Origin: an uncultured bacterium
GTDB lineage: Bacteria; Planctomycetota; JAJSAM01; JAJVHW01
DNA: 64,000 nucleotides
Direction of reading: 5' to 3'
NCBI GenBank assembly: GCA_937996235.1
Contig: CALKVK010000025.1
Coordinates: 62,001 to 126,000 of the forward strand
Shown piece after piece: positions 1 to 9,134 of the stretch (its first letter is position 1; each line of letters begins with the position of its first letter). Position numbers and translations under genes: made by a program. Below the pieces are notes generated by a model. It ran no database searches. It worked only from the letters and a program-made list of their open reading frames with translations, and was not told the DNA's origin.

Positions 1-1415
1 GTCGTGGTGCCGGCGCTCTGTGTGTTCACGCGCGCGTCCGCCACCGGGCGCCCCGCGGCGTCCACCACACGGCCCGTGATCATCGCTTCGCCCACGGTCG
101 CGTCGTCCCCGGTCGACGCCGCCGGCGCAGCGCGCGCTCGGAGCACCAGTTCGCGCGGGAGCTGCGCCACGTCGGGCAGGTCGAGTTGGAGTTGCTCGTA
201 TCCCGCTGCGAAGACATGGACGAGGACCGGCCCGACGGCCACGTCAACCGCCCAGCGCCCGTCGCCGTCCGAGTACTCGCGCACCGCCGCTCGTGATGTC
301 GCGCCGACGAACGTCAGCGCGGCGCCCACGACGACGCGCCCGGACTCGTCGACCGTACGACCGCTGACGCGCGCCAGGCGAGCCGGACCTTCGGCGCCGG
401 GCGGCGGCAGTGCGGTCGAGGGTTCGGGGAAGCGCCCGTCCGGGAGCAGTGCGATGCGCGCGGGGAGGCCCGCGGCCGCCCACGTGAAGCCCCGCGACGT
501 GCCGCTCGCCGCACCCAGCAGCACGCACCCACCTGCCGCCGCGGGCCAGGTGAACCGCCCGTGCGCGTCGGTCCGGGCTTCGGACGCCGCGACTCCGCGC
601 AGTGCTCGCACTGCGACGCCGGCGACCGGCCGGCCGTCGGCGTCCACCACAGTGCCGAGGACGGGATCGACGGCGGGAAGTTGCACGAGCAGTTCGGCCG
701 GCCAACTCGCGTCGTCGCTGCGCCACACACCTGCGCGCGCGGCGAGGCCCGCGCCCCACGCACGCCACGCGATCTCGCCGCGCGCGGGCAGCTCGATCTC
801 GCCGATCGTGCCGTCCGCGGCCGAGGTGCGCGCGTCCGGAGCGGGATCGACGCGCACCTTCGCGCCAGCGACGGGCACTCCGCTCGCATCGACAACGCGC
901 GCGATGCGGCGCGCGGCGACGGCGTGGAGCGCGATGGTGCGCACGCGCCCGCTCGGCGAGACGTCGTCGCGCGCGCAGGGCGCCTCGGCGGGGACGTACC
1001 CGGGTGCGCGCGCGATGACGGACGCGACGGAGTCGGACTCCACCGCGATCGCGTACGCGCCGTCGCGTCCCGTCGCCGACTCGTGCGCACCGGCGGCGAC
1101 ACGCACCTCCGCGAGGGGCGCTCCCGTGCGCGCGTCGACCACGACGCCGCGCAGTTCGCGACAGGACGCCGCGCGCTCTTCCGCATCCGGATCGCCAACG
1201 GGCGCTGCGCGCACGCGGTCAGGCGGCGGGCGTTGGGAGGCGTCTTCCGTCGATCCGCGTGCCGGAGAGACTCGCGCGTTCGCGTGGTGCGGTCCGCGGG
1301 CGACGACGAGACGCACCGCGACGATCGAAACGACGATCGCGATCAGCACGGCGACCGCCGGGCCGCGACCACGCGCGGACCATGCGCGTGTCGTGCGGGC
1401 GCGACTCGCATCCAC
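1..1415 (-). CDS. Membrane-anchored carboxypeptidase-regulatory-like repeat protein, N-terminal part (runs off window)
   Basis: The frame reads leftwards and leaves the window at base 1, so the C-terminus is missing and about 471 residues are visible. I chose the GTG at 1415: an in-frame TGA lies 27 bases upstream and no ATG precedes the membrane segment. Residues about 20-39 (AVAVLIAIVVSIVAVRLVVA) form one transmembrane helix after a short Arg-rich cytoplasmic tail. After a low-complexity linker come about five repeats of the pattern G-x-V-x-D-x-x-G-x-P-x-x-G-A-x-V followed by DG(R/A)(Y/F/W), the signature of the CarboxypepD_reg beta-sandwich fold. Such modules usually act as surface spacers or adhesive domains, not as enzymes, and no catalytic domain is visible. 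The layout matches the gene at 25273-28659, so the two are probably paralogues. Confidence 0.8.
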   Translation of the reverse strand, partial: MDASRARTTRAWSARGRGPAVAVLIAIVVSIVAVRLVVARGPHHANARVSPARGSTEDASQRPPPDRVRAAPVGDPDAEERAASCRELRGVVVDARTGAPLAEVRVAAGAHESATGRDGAYAIAVESDSVASVIARAPGYVPAEAPCARDDVSPSGRVRTIALHAVAARRIARVVDASGVPVAGAKVRVDPAPDARTSAADGTIGEIELPARGEIAWRAWGAGLAARAGVWRSDDASWPAELLVQLPAVDPVLGTVVDADGRPVAGVAVRALRGVAASEARTDAHGRFTWPAAAGGCVLLGAASGTSRGFTWAAAGLPARIALLPDGRFPEPSTALPPPGAEGPARLARVSGRTVDESGRVVVGAALTFVGATSRAAVREYSDGDGRWAVDVAVGPVLVHVFAAGYEQLQLDLPDVAQLPRELVLRARAAPAASTGDDATVGEAMITGRVVDAAGRPVADARVNTQSAGTT

Positions 1416-1486
1416 GCGACGGATTCTAGTCCGCGGCGGTCACCAGCCCTGCGTCGCGCGGTGCGGCGTTCGCGCGGGCGCCGGCG

Positions 1487-2239
1487 CTACTGGACGATGC
1501 GCCAGATCGAGCCGTCGCGGCCGAGGGCGTCGCACGCGACGACGCCGGTGATGCACGACGTGTCGCCGCCGCACTCGAACGCGAGGCCGGCGTCGGCGAC
1601 GCCGATCGCGCCGCGGCCGATGTGGCGTCCGGCCGGCGCGTTGGACGTCGTCACCACGTTCGCCGACGCGAAGAACGTGCGCGCGCCGTGGAGCGCCTGC
1701 TCCGTCGGCCACGCGTAGGCGCACCAGCGGCGCTCGGCCAGCTCGGGGTCGATCGACTCCTCCCCCACGGAGCGGAGCGAGGTCGTCCCGGACTCGCCGA
1801 CGGCCTGCCCGGCGGCGTTCGGCAGGAACGCGCGGAAGTGGAAGCCGCCGCGCTTCACCTCGCCGTTGCTGTTGATGGAGCGGAAGAGGTCGGGCAGCAG
1901 CGCGGGGCGCAGCGGGGACGCGGTCGAGCTGCCGTCGCGCGCCGTGCGGACGCCCGTCGCACCCGCGAGCTCGCGGAGCAGGCCGAACTCGCCGACGCCG
2001 TCCATGTCCACGTCCGCGCGGGCGGCGCGCTGGAACTGCGCCTCGGCGTTCGAGATGGCGCGCAGGGTGGCGACGGCCCCGGTCTCGCTGGTGCGCACGC
2101 GGGCGCTGACCAGGTTCGGGATCGCGATGGCGGCGATCGAGGCCACGACGGCCATCACGATCAGCACCTCGGGTACGGTGAAGCCGCGCGCGGAACGCGT
2201 CGCCTCACCGCCACGCCCAGCCCAGCGCGGCACCTGCAT
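1487..2239 (-). CDS. Prepilin-type N-terminal cleavage/methylation domain protein
   Basis: The 250-residue product carries a type IV pilin/pseudopilin signature near residues 17-40: ARGFTVPEVLIVMAVVASIA, with Gly before the processing site, Phe as the mature first residue and Glu at mature position 5. It should be cut and N-methylated by a prepilin peptidase and assembled by a type II secretion or type IV pilus machine. The helix is followed by an AISNAEAQFQ stretch and an acidic VDMDGVGEFG motif that is common in planctomycete pseudopilins. Four or more Cys lie in the C-terminal half (CGGDTSCITG). The ATG at 2239 has GGGAGG six bases upstream. No secretion-machine genes are adjacent, so its partner system is encoded elsewhere. 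Confidence 0.9.
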   Translation of the reverse strand: MQVPRWAGRGGEATRSARGFTVPEVLIVMAVVASIAAIAIPNLVSARVRTSETGAVATLRAISNAEAQFQRAARADVDMDGVGEFGLLRELAGATGVRTARDGSSTASPLRPALLPDLFRSINSNGEVKRGGFHFRAFLPNAAGQAVGESGTTSLRSVGEESIDPELAERRWCAYAWPTEQALHGARTFFASANVVTTSNAPAGRHIGRGAIGVADAGLAFECGGDTSCITGVVACDALGRDGSIWRIVQ

Positions 2240-2290
2240 CTTCGACCTCCCGTGCGGCGCGGCGAGCCGCGCAACGGGGGGATCGGTGCC

Positions 2291-2322
2291 CCGGCGGCGG
2301 GACTTGAGACTCCCGCCGCCGG
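2291..2322. terminator. Hairpin between lipoprotein and prepilin genes
   Basis: Perfect 12-bp stem (CCGGCGGCGGGA paired with its complement) around an 8-base loop. It lies 67 bases beyond the stop of the leftward lipoprotein gene and before the leftward prepilin gene. No T-run follows on either strand, so intrinsic termination is only a possibility. Confidence 0.5.
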
Positions 2323-2388
2323 ACAGCCTCGAAAGGGCGTCGCGCGGCACGTGCGGTCCGTGCCGCGGCCCGTGGGACGTCCCCGCCC

Positions 2389-2916
2389 TCAGTTGGCGCG
2401 GACCATGTCCATGACGACGGTGCCGCCGGCCTCGCCCTTCTCGTACAGCGTCCACTCGGCGCGGAGGCTGCCGTCGGCGATGCGGAACACGCCGCGGTGC
2501 ATGTGCGCGTCGCCTTCGCTCTTCGTGTTCCCGGCGCCGTCGCAGCGGAACTCGATCGCGCCGCCCTCGGCCGGGCTCGCGACCATGTGCGGCTGGTTGC
2601 CGAGCGCGCAGTAGTGCGTCATCACCAGGCGCCCGTTGTCGAGCGTGTAGACCGAGACCATCGAGTGGTCCGAGCCGGGGAAGATGTGCTCGACGACCGC
2701 GCTGCCGCCCGAGGTGACCTCGTAGTGCAGGTTGGCGCCGGGCATCGAGCTGTCCGCGCCCGAGGCGACCCAGTCGCCCTGGAGACTCCGCAGCTTCGCG
2801 AACTGCTGCGTGGCCCAATCCGCGTCCGCCGGCGCGCTCGCGCCCGAAGTCCCCGCGCACCCCGCGAGGGCGGCGGCCGCAGCCGCCACGAACACCGACA
2901 CCATCCGCTTCGACAT
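2389..2916 (-). CDS. Small lipoprotein, DUF1579-like
   Basis: A 175-residue secreted protein of unknown function. It starts with a lipoprotein signal: basic MSKR, a poly-Ala core and the lipobox ALAGC with Cys20 as the lipidation site. The mature part opens with FAKLRSLQGDWV and continues with YEVTSGGSAVVEHIFPG and a VYTLDNGRLVMTHYCALGNQ stretch. This strand pattern resembles DUF1579/lipocalin-like domains that assess how much of a compound is present, but no ligand can be named. The ATG at 2916 has a strong GGGGAGGGAGG upstream. It is followed by a hairpin, so it is probably transcribed alone. Confidence 0.85.
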   Translation of the reverse strand: MSKRMVSVFVAAAAAALAGCAGTSGASAPADADWATQQFAKLRSLQGDWVASGADSSMPGANLHYEVTSGGSAVVEHIFPGSDHSMVSVYTLDNGRLVMTHYCALGNQPHMVASPAEGGAIEFRCDGAGNTKSEGDAHMHRGVFRIADGSLRAEWTLYEKGEAGGTVVMDMVRAN

Positions 2917-3079
2917 CGCGTACCTCCCTCCCCTGGTCCGGGCCGCGGAGTGTACGGGGCGCCGCCGCCGGGTACTGCGGTCTCGACAGCCGCGCATCTC
3001 GGGGGATGCTGTGACGGACGGCGGTCGCACGCCGCCCGCGGGGGGCGGGCGGGGCGCGGGGCGCGCCGGGAGAAGCCGG

Positions 3080-3472
3080 ATGACGAAGGTGGACGGACGG
3101 CCGGTGCGGGGACCGGAACTGCTCTTCTGCGCGAACTGCCAGGTCTCCGTCGCCGCGACGGAGCTCGACGAGGGCGGCGCGCGCAGGACGCCGAAGGGGC
3201 GCGTGTTCTGTGCGGCGTGCGTCGTCGCCACGCCGCGCGAGCGCGCGGTGCGGCGGCGGGCGCTCGAGAACGAGTTCGCGGACGACGCGCCGATCCGCGG
3301 CGCGGCGGCGGTGCCGGTCGCGACGCCCGTCGGGCGTCCGTCGGCGGCGAGCGAACTGGCCGCCCTGCGCCGCGCCGTCGCGGGCGCGCACGCGCGGATC
3401 GCGCGCCTCGAGGCGCGCCTCGCCGAGCTCGAGGCGCGGGCCTCCGGCGCCGCAGCCCCGCCCCAGCACTGA
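3080..3472 (+). CDS. Small zinc-ribbon/coiled-coil protein
   Basis: A 130-residue soluble protein with no signal peptide. Residues about 16-45 hold two Cys pairs, CANC and CAAC, about 27 residues apart, consistent with a four-Cys zinc ribbon. The C-terminal third (AALRRAVAGAHARIARLEAR and onward) is a heptad-like Leu/Ala coiled coil. Zinc ribbon plus coiled coil suggests a small adaptor or dimeric nucleic-acid or protein-binding factor; I do not recognise a named family. The start at 3080 sits just before MTKVDG and has AGAAG upstream. An inverted repeat element begins 8 bases after the stop. Confidence 0.75.
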   Translation: MTKVDGRPVRGPELLFCANCQVSVAATELDEGGARRTPKGRVFCAACVVATPRERAVRRRALENEFADDAPIRGAAAVPVATPVGRPSAASELAALRRAVAGAHARIARLEARLAELEARASGAAAPPQH

Positions 3473-3479
3473 CCCCACC

Positions 3480-3658
3480 CCGAGCGGGGACGGGGCTGCC
3501 CTGTTGCCTTCCCGCACCCACGAAGTGCCGACTCCGACGCCCGAGGAGGATGCCGCGCGGCGCGTCTCCGCAGCCTCGGCCGGGCGCATCGCGCGCACGC
3601 TCGATCCCGGCTCCGCTTTGCACCGCAAAGGCAATAAGGCAGCCCTGTCCCCACTCGG
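3480..3658. repeat. Inverted-terminal-repeat element, copy 1
   Basis: A 179-bp non-coding element fills most of the gap before citrate synthase. The left end (CCGAGCGGGGACGGGGCTGC and on) matches the complement of the right end over 31 bases with four mismatches. Just inside the right end lies a small hairpin, CTTTGC-ACC-GCAAAG. Related copies are at 20659-20901, 29927-30158 and 31041-31274. The interiors are not obviously conserved and encode nothing. The sequence resembles REP/MITE-type elements. Confidence 0.8.
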
Positions 3659-3806
3659 AGCTGTGACCCTGGTAACGCGCCGCGCTCGGCGCGACCGCTA
3701 CCCTCGTGCGACGTCGCTGCGCGCGCCCGCGAGACGTCGGCGGGGAGCCCCGGACGCGCGGCATCCATCCCTCCTCCCCGCACGCTGAAACACGCCGGAG
3801 GCGGCC

Positions 3807-5063
<1,257 letters not shown>

Positions 5064-5086
5064 GCCGGCGACCGTCGGTCTTCGAC

Positions 5087-5119
5087 GTGCGGCCCCCGCG
5101 CCCGGCGCGGGGGCCGCAC
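5087..5119. terminator. Hairpin downstream of citrate synthase
   Basis: Perfect 14-bp stem (GTGCGGCCCCCGCG with its complement) and a 5-base CCCGG loop, 23 bases after the gltA stop. No T-run follows. Its position makes it the likely transcript end. Confidence 0.6.
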
Positions 5120-5245
5120 ACGTCTCGGCGCCACGCCCAGCGCGGATCCCAGCGTGGTGCGCGCGGCCCGCGCACCTCTATCCTGCGTGTCGTCGTGTGC
5201 GACGCGCGGGGAGGCGCGTCCTCGACAGCGCGAACGGAGGCGAAC

Positions 5246-5548
5246 ATGGCGCACGGGTCCGCCACGGGCATCGAGATCGAACTGGGGTTCTTCCCGCTAG
5301 CGTTCTTCCTCTTCGCGTGCACGCCGCGCGTCGACATCGACGGCACGACCCACATGCAGAGCTGGGGCACGCACGTCTTCGCCGTGGCTGCCGGCCGCCA
5401 CACCGTGCGCGTCTGGTTCCACTACCTGTTCATGTCACGCTGCGGAGAGAACCAGATCGACGTGGAGGTCCGCGAGGGCGAGACGCTGCGGCTCAAGTAC
5501 TGGATGCCGCCGTGGATGCTGGCGAAGGGCTCACTGAAGCGCGCGTGA
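5246..5548 (+). CDS. Small hypothetical protein
   Basis: A 100-residue protein. After a short N-terminus comes a modestly hydrophobic stretch (LGFFPLAFFLFACTP, residues about 13-27), then a beta-rich region with HTVRVWFHYLFMSRCGENQ and VEVREGETLRLKYWMPPWM. The strand pattern recalls PEGA/DUF2846-like small beta domains that respond to a value by amplitude (GRHTVRVWF then EVREGETLRLKY), but I do not claim the family. The ATG at 5246 has GGAGG six bases upstream. It converges on the gene at 5594-6400. Confidence 0.7.
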   Translation: MAHGSATGIEIELGFFPLAFFLFACTPRVDIDGTTHMQSWGTHVFAVAAGRHTVRVWFHYLFMSRCGENQIDVEVREGETLRLKYWMPPWMLAKGSLKRA

Positions 5549-5593
5549 GTGGCAGCGTGGACGCGGGTTGGCGCGCCGTCCGGGCCCGCTCTC

Positions 5594-6400
5594 TCAGCGC
5601 CAACACTCGGGCCGCGTCATCTCCGCCGCCGTGGCGCCATGCGCGCGAGCGGCACGGAAAGCGCACGCGACCGCTTCGGGATGCGCCACCGCCTGGTCCT
5701 CGCCCGCCGCGCGAGCCGGACATTCGCATGCGACGAGTGCGTCGACGCAGAGCAGCGCGCGCTGCCGCTCCGGGGCGATGACGACGACGCGTCCGTCGCT
5801 CGCCCACCGTCTGGTCCCGTGGGCCTCACGTGCGCACGTACCTGCCGGAAGCAGGTCCACCGCTGACACCTCGTAGCAGCGGATCCCGCTGAAGCGCACC
5901 AACCACGTCCCCGTGACCCGCGCGTCGTGACCGAGGCGGTCGAGGTCGCCCGGGACACCGGGGCGCAGGTACTGACGCCACACGACACCGTCGACCGTCT
6001 GTTCGCCACCCGTCGCGGCGCCCTCCCACAGCGCCGACGCGCTGCCGTCGTCGACGGGCGCGAGCGCGATGCTTCCCGCGAGTCCGCGCGAATCGACCGC
6101 CCATGTGCCGGGGAGCGTCTCCGCGCCCGGGTCCGCCGCCACGACCGGCCCGGCGTCGCCTGCGGCCGCCCAGAGCACGAGCGGCGTCTCGTCGAGCCGC
6201 GTCGACGCGAGCCGCGCGCGGGCCTCGTCGAACGTCTCCCACTCCCGGTCCTCGTACTCGACGTACAGCGCGACCACGGCGACGATCGACAGCACCGGCG
6301 CGACGATCCACGGCCGCAACCGCAGCCGCCACGGTCCGCGCGGGGGAAGCAGCCCGCGCAGCGGGTCGTCGATGTCCGAAGCGACGCGGAGGCGGGCCAT
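5594..6400 (-). CDS. Hypothetical single-pass membrane protein
   Basis: A 268-residue protein with a short Arg-rich cytoplasmic N-terminus and one transmembrane segment at about residues 33-48 (VAPVLSIVAVVALYVEY). The remainder should face the periplasm and contains six or seven Cys towards the C-terminus (CYEV, GTCA, LLCVDALVACECP, CAF, ECWR), consistent with disulphide bonds. No enzymatic motif is visible and I do not recognise the family. It lies 34 bases downstream of cysteine synthase in the same direction and may share its transcript. Confidence 0.75.
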   Translation of the reverse strand: MARLRVASDIDDPLRGLLPPRGPWRLRLRPWIVAPVLSIVAVVALYVEYEDREWETFDEARARLASTRLDETPLVLWAAAGDAGPVVAADPGAETLPGTWAVDSRGLAGSIALAPVDDGSASALWEGAATGGEQTVDGVVWRQYLRPGVPGDLDRLGHDARVTGTWLVRFSGIRCYEVSAVDLLPAGTCAREAHGTRRWASDGRVVVIAPERQRALLCVDALVACECPARAAGEDQAVAHPEAVACAFRAARAHGATAAEMTRPECWR

Positions 6401-6434
6401 GGCCCGAGTCTACGCCGCCGTGCGCAGCGCCCGT

Positions 6435-7430
6435 TCAGGCCGGAGCGCTGCCCGCCAGCAGACTCAGATAGCGCTCGCCGCGGTCCGGGAGCAGCGTCAC
6501 CACGGTGTGGCCCGGGCCGAGCTCTCGGGCGACCTGCATCGCGCCGAGCACGTTCGCGCCCGAGCTGATGCCGACGAGCAGACCCTCCTCGCGGCCGAGG
6601 CGCAGGCGCATCGCGTGCGCGTCGGGTGTCTTCACGCGCACGACCTGGTCGATCTCGGCCAGGTTCACGAGGTCGGGGACGAAGCCGTCGGCGAGACCCT
6701 GGATGCCGTGACAGCCGCGCGGCTCGCCGCTCATCACCGCGGACTCGTCGGGCTCGAGCGCCACGATGCGCGTCGCGAGGCCCGCCTTCCGCAGCGCGCG
6801 GCCGACGCCCATCACCGTGCCGCCGGTGCCGACGCCCATGACGAACGCGTCCACACGGCCCTCGGTCTGCGCCACGATCTCGCGGCCGGTCGTCGTCTCG
6901 TGGCAGAGCGCGTTCACCGGGTTGCTGAACTGCCGCGGCAGGAAGATGCGCGGATCGGCCGCCGCCTCGCGCTCCGACGCAGCGACCGCGTCCTGGATGC
7001 GATTGACCTCGTCGATGAGCGCGAGCTCCGCGCCGAACGCGCGGATCATGTGCCGCCGCTCCTCGGAGACCGTGCGCGGCAGCATGATCCGCACGCGGTA
7101 GCCCTTCACGGAGCCGACGAGCGCGAGCGCGATGCCCGTGTTGCCGCTCGTCACCTCGGTGATGACCGAGTCGCGCTGCAGCACGCCCTCGCGCTCGGCG
7201 TGCTCGATGATCGCCTTCGCGATGCGGTCCTTGACCGAGCCGCCCGGGTTCAGGAACTCGGCCTTCGCGTAGATGTCGCAGCCCGTCGCCTCGCTCGCCG
7301 CGGCGAGGCGCAGCAGCGGCGTGTTGCCGATCGAGTCGAGGATGCCCGAGCGCGTGACGCAGACGGGCACGCAGCGCGGACAGTCGATGACGCGCTCCGT
7401 GCTGCCGATGCGGGCGATGACGTGGTCCAC
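6435..7430 (-). CDS. cysK: Cysteine synthase with an N-terminal Cys cluster
   Basis: PLP-dependent O-acetylserine sulfhydrylase, which makes cysteine from O-acetylserine and sulfide in the cytoplasm. Family motifs are all present: Lys67 in NPGGSVKDR (Schiff-base lysine), TSGNTG at 94-99 (substrate loop), GTGGT at 201-205 (phosphate binding) and GISSGA near 287-292. The body (331 residues in all) begins at SGILDSIGNTPLL, where most CysK proteins start. Here about 27 extra residues precede it and carry Cys17, Cys20 and Cys24 (CPRCVPVC). The GTG at 7430 is supported by GGAGG; an internal GTG at the VPVC site is a shorter alternative. Cystathionine beta-synthase is less likely because there is no CBS domain. 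Confidence 0.93.
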   Translation of the reverse strand: MDHVIARIGSTERVIDCPRCVPVCVTRSGILDSIGNTPLLRLAAASEATGCDIYAKAEFLNPGGSVKDRIAKAIIEHAEREGVLQRDSVITEVTSGNTGIALALVGSVKGYRVRIMLPRTVSEERRHMIRAFGAELALIDEVNRIQDAVAASEREAAADPRIFLPRQFSNPVNALCHETTTGREIVAQTEGRVDAFVMGVGTGGTVMGVGRALRKAGLATRIVALEPDESAVMSGEPRGCHGIQGLADGFVPDLVNLAEIDQVVRVKTPDAHAMRLRLGREEGLLVGISSGANVLGAMQVARELGPGHTVVTLLPDRGERYLSLLAGSAPA

Positions 7431-7505
7431 GGCGGCCTCCGCGGCCGCCCGGGAGCGCGGCGTGCGCCACGGCGACCGCGCGGATCGTAGGCGCGGGCGC
7501 GCGGA

Positions 7506-7531
7506 CGTTCCGTGACCGCGGTCACGGAACG
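7506..7531. promoter_or_regulatory. 26-bp perfect palindrome upstream of cysK
   Basis: CGTTCCGTGACC and its exact complement meet with no spacer, centred between 7518 and 7519. It lies 75 bases upstream of the cysK start and 9 bases beyond the stop of the leftward gene at 7540-8454. Absence of a loop favours a dimeric-repressor operator over a terminator, but both remain possible. Confidence 0.5.
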
Positions 7532-7539
7532 GGCCCGTC

Positions 7540-8454
7540 TCACTTCGCCGGCTGCTCGAAGATCTCGTACGTCTGGCCGCCGTCGTCGTCGCGTCCCGCC
7601 CGGATCAGGAACGCGCGCTCGTCGAGCTGGAGGCAGACGACCATGCGCTGCGGGTCCCAGTTCTCGGGCTGGTGCTCGCGCACGAACTTCTCGAGAGCCT
7701 TCGTCGGCGCGACGTCCTCGAGCACCGCCTCGCCCTCCGCCTTCGCGAGCGCCGCCTCGTCGAGCGACACGAGCCACCGGTCGTACGGGTCGCCGCCCGG
7801 CATCGACGGCTTCAGGCGCACGACCACCAGCACAGTCTTGCCCTTGCGCGCGACCAGCCACGTCTCCTTCCGCTTGCGCTGCGCGTACGGCACGACGCGC
7901 GGCACGAGCCCGTCACCCCAGCCGCCGAGGATGACCTTCCCGTCGTTCACCGAGCGCCCCTTCACGAGCTCGGACTGCAGACGGGTCGCCTTCGCGCGGC
8001 GCCAGTAGAGGACGGCGCCGCCGCGCTTCGTCGGGTCCTCGTGGATGCCGAGCGTCAGGTAGGCGTCGCCCTGCTTCAGGTCCACGGCGACGACGCTCGT
8101 CGGACTGAGCGCGGTCCACGTGTCGATCACCTTCAGCACGTCGCGCTCGGGCAGCCACTGGGGTTCGAGCGGCGGCTTGCCCGCGGCGGGGATGCACGGC
8201 TTCGTTCCCACCGTGAACACCTGCATCACGAGTCGCTGCTCGGGGCGGTCGATGCGCACGCGCAGGTCGCCCCAGCCCGCCCACTTGACGTAGCCGGAGG
8301 GGATCTCGGACATGCCCTCCCACGCGGTCTTCTCGACCGCCTCGCCGACGACGCACTGGAGCGGCGGCGGGTCCTCCGCACGCGCGCGGACGGAGACGGC
8401 GCAGACGATGCCCGCTCCGACGAGCAGGGCACTCCATGCGGAACGCGGTCGCAT
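7540..8454 (-). CDS. Hypothetical secreted protein
   Basis: A 304-residue protein with a clear Sec signal peptide (MRPRSAWSALLVGAGIVCAV...), probably cut after ARA near residue 26. The mature part contains two to three Cys and motifs such as WAGWGDLRVRIDRPEQRLVM and AVDLKQGDAYLTLGIHED; none identifies a family. The ATG follows GGGAGG directly, unusually close for a ribosome site, but the next upstream purine run (GGGGAG) is better placed. Role unknown; probably periplasmic. Confidence 0.75.
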   Translation of the reverse strand: MRPRSAWSALLVGAGIVCAVSVRARAEDPPPLQCVVGEAVEKTAWEGMSEIPSGYVKWAGWGDLRVRIDRPEQRLVMQVFTVGTKPCIPAAGKPPLEPQWLPERDVLKVIDTWTALSPTSVVAVDLKQGDAYLTLGIHEDPTKRGGAVLYWRRAKATRLQSELVKGRSVNDGKVILGGWGDGLVPRVVPYAQRKRKETWLVARKGKTVLVVVRLKPSMPGGDPYDRWLVSLDEAALAKAEGEAVLEDVAPTKALEKFVREHQPENWDPQRMVVCLQLDERAFLIRAGRDDDGGQTYEIFEQPAK

Positions 8455-8837
8455 CCTCCCACTCCCCTCGCGCGGGCCGGTCGCTCGCCCGCGCCGGGGC
8501 AGCGTACGGGAACCGTCCGGGCGGCGGAAGCGGGCGGGCGCGCAGGTGCCGGAGCCGCCGCCCGCGAGACGTCCGGGTCACGACCGCATCCGCCGCGAGA
8601 GCTGGTGAACGCCGCGGGCCAGGGGGCGCCGGGGAGCGGTGTCGCGTCTCGAACCGACCGGGAAGGGAGAGAGAGAGAGAGGGAGGATGTGGGTCGGCCG
8701 AGCGGACCGCGGTCACGGGCGAGCCCGCGAGCCCCGGCGCCGCTCGTCACTGCGCACACGCCGTGCCGCGGCGGCCCACGCTCGCACCGCGCCGACGCTG
8801 ACATCGTCCGTTCGCAGGCTGCGTGCGCGACCCGCTC
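8455..8837. other. Intergenic stretch without a recognisable gene
   Basis: 383 bases between two leftward genes. All open frames here give Arg/Pro/Gly-rich translations typical of shadow frames. A GA dinucleotide tract occupies about 8666-8681. No RNA gene or element was recognised. It must hold the promoter of the gene starting at 8454. Confidence 0.6.
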
Positions 8838-9101
8838 TCAGTCGTCCTTCATCTTCCCGAAGAAGAAGCGGAAGAGGACCAGCAGCACGAACGAGCCGGC
8901 CGTCGCGATGCCGAGGCTCTTCAGGTCGAAGCCCGTGACGTCGCCGAATCCGAAGCGGCGCGCGGCCCAGCCGCCGCCGAGCGCTCCGCCGACGCCGAGC
9001 GCGAGCGTCACGATCAGCCCGCCCGGGTCCTTCCCGGGGTGCACGATCTTCGCCACGACGCCCGCGACGAGGCCGATGCCGGCCCAGGTCAGGTAGTCCA
9101 T
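8838..9101 (-). CDS. GlsB/YeaQ/YmgE-family stress-response membrane protein
   Basis: An 87-residue, three-helix membrane protein of the transglycosylase-associated (PF04226) family. The N-terminal helix reads MDYLTWAGIGLVAGVVAKIV, followed by the family-typical polar turn HPGKDPGGLIVTLALGVGGALGGGW and a final helix ending in KMKDD. Members are often induced by envelope or general stress; no enzyme activity is established. I chose ATG 9101 because the family starts here; a GTG at 9128 would add nine residues. It lies 33 bases downstream of the AsmA-like gene and may share its transcript. Confidence 0.88.
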   Translation of the reverse strand: MDYLTWAGIGLVAGVVAKIVHPGKDPGGLIVTLALGVGGALGGGWAARRFGFGDVTGFDLKSLGIATAGSFVLLVLFRFFFGKMKDD

Positions 9102-9134
9102 CGGGAGCGCGACTCCGCCGAGGTCCACGCGCGC

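Noticed and set aside
4..1551. Long open frame on the plus strand at the window start
   Set aside because: The translation is Arg/Ala/Ser/Thr-rich without domain structure. The opposite strand gives a transmembrane helix and repeating CarboxypepD_reg units, so this is a shadow frame of high-GC DNA.
8664..8684. GA dinucleotide tract
   Set aside because: A short simple repeat with no visible partner; not treated as regulatory.
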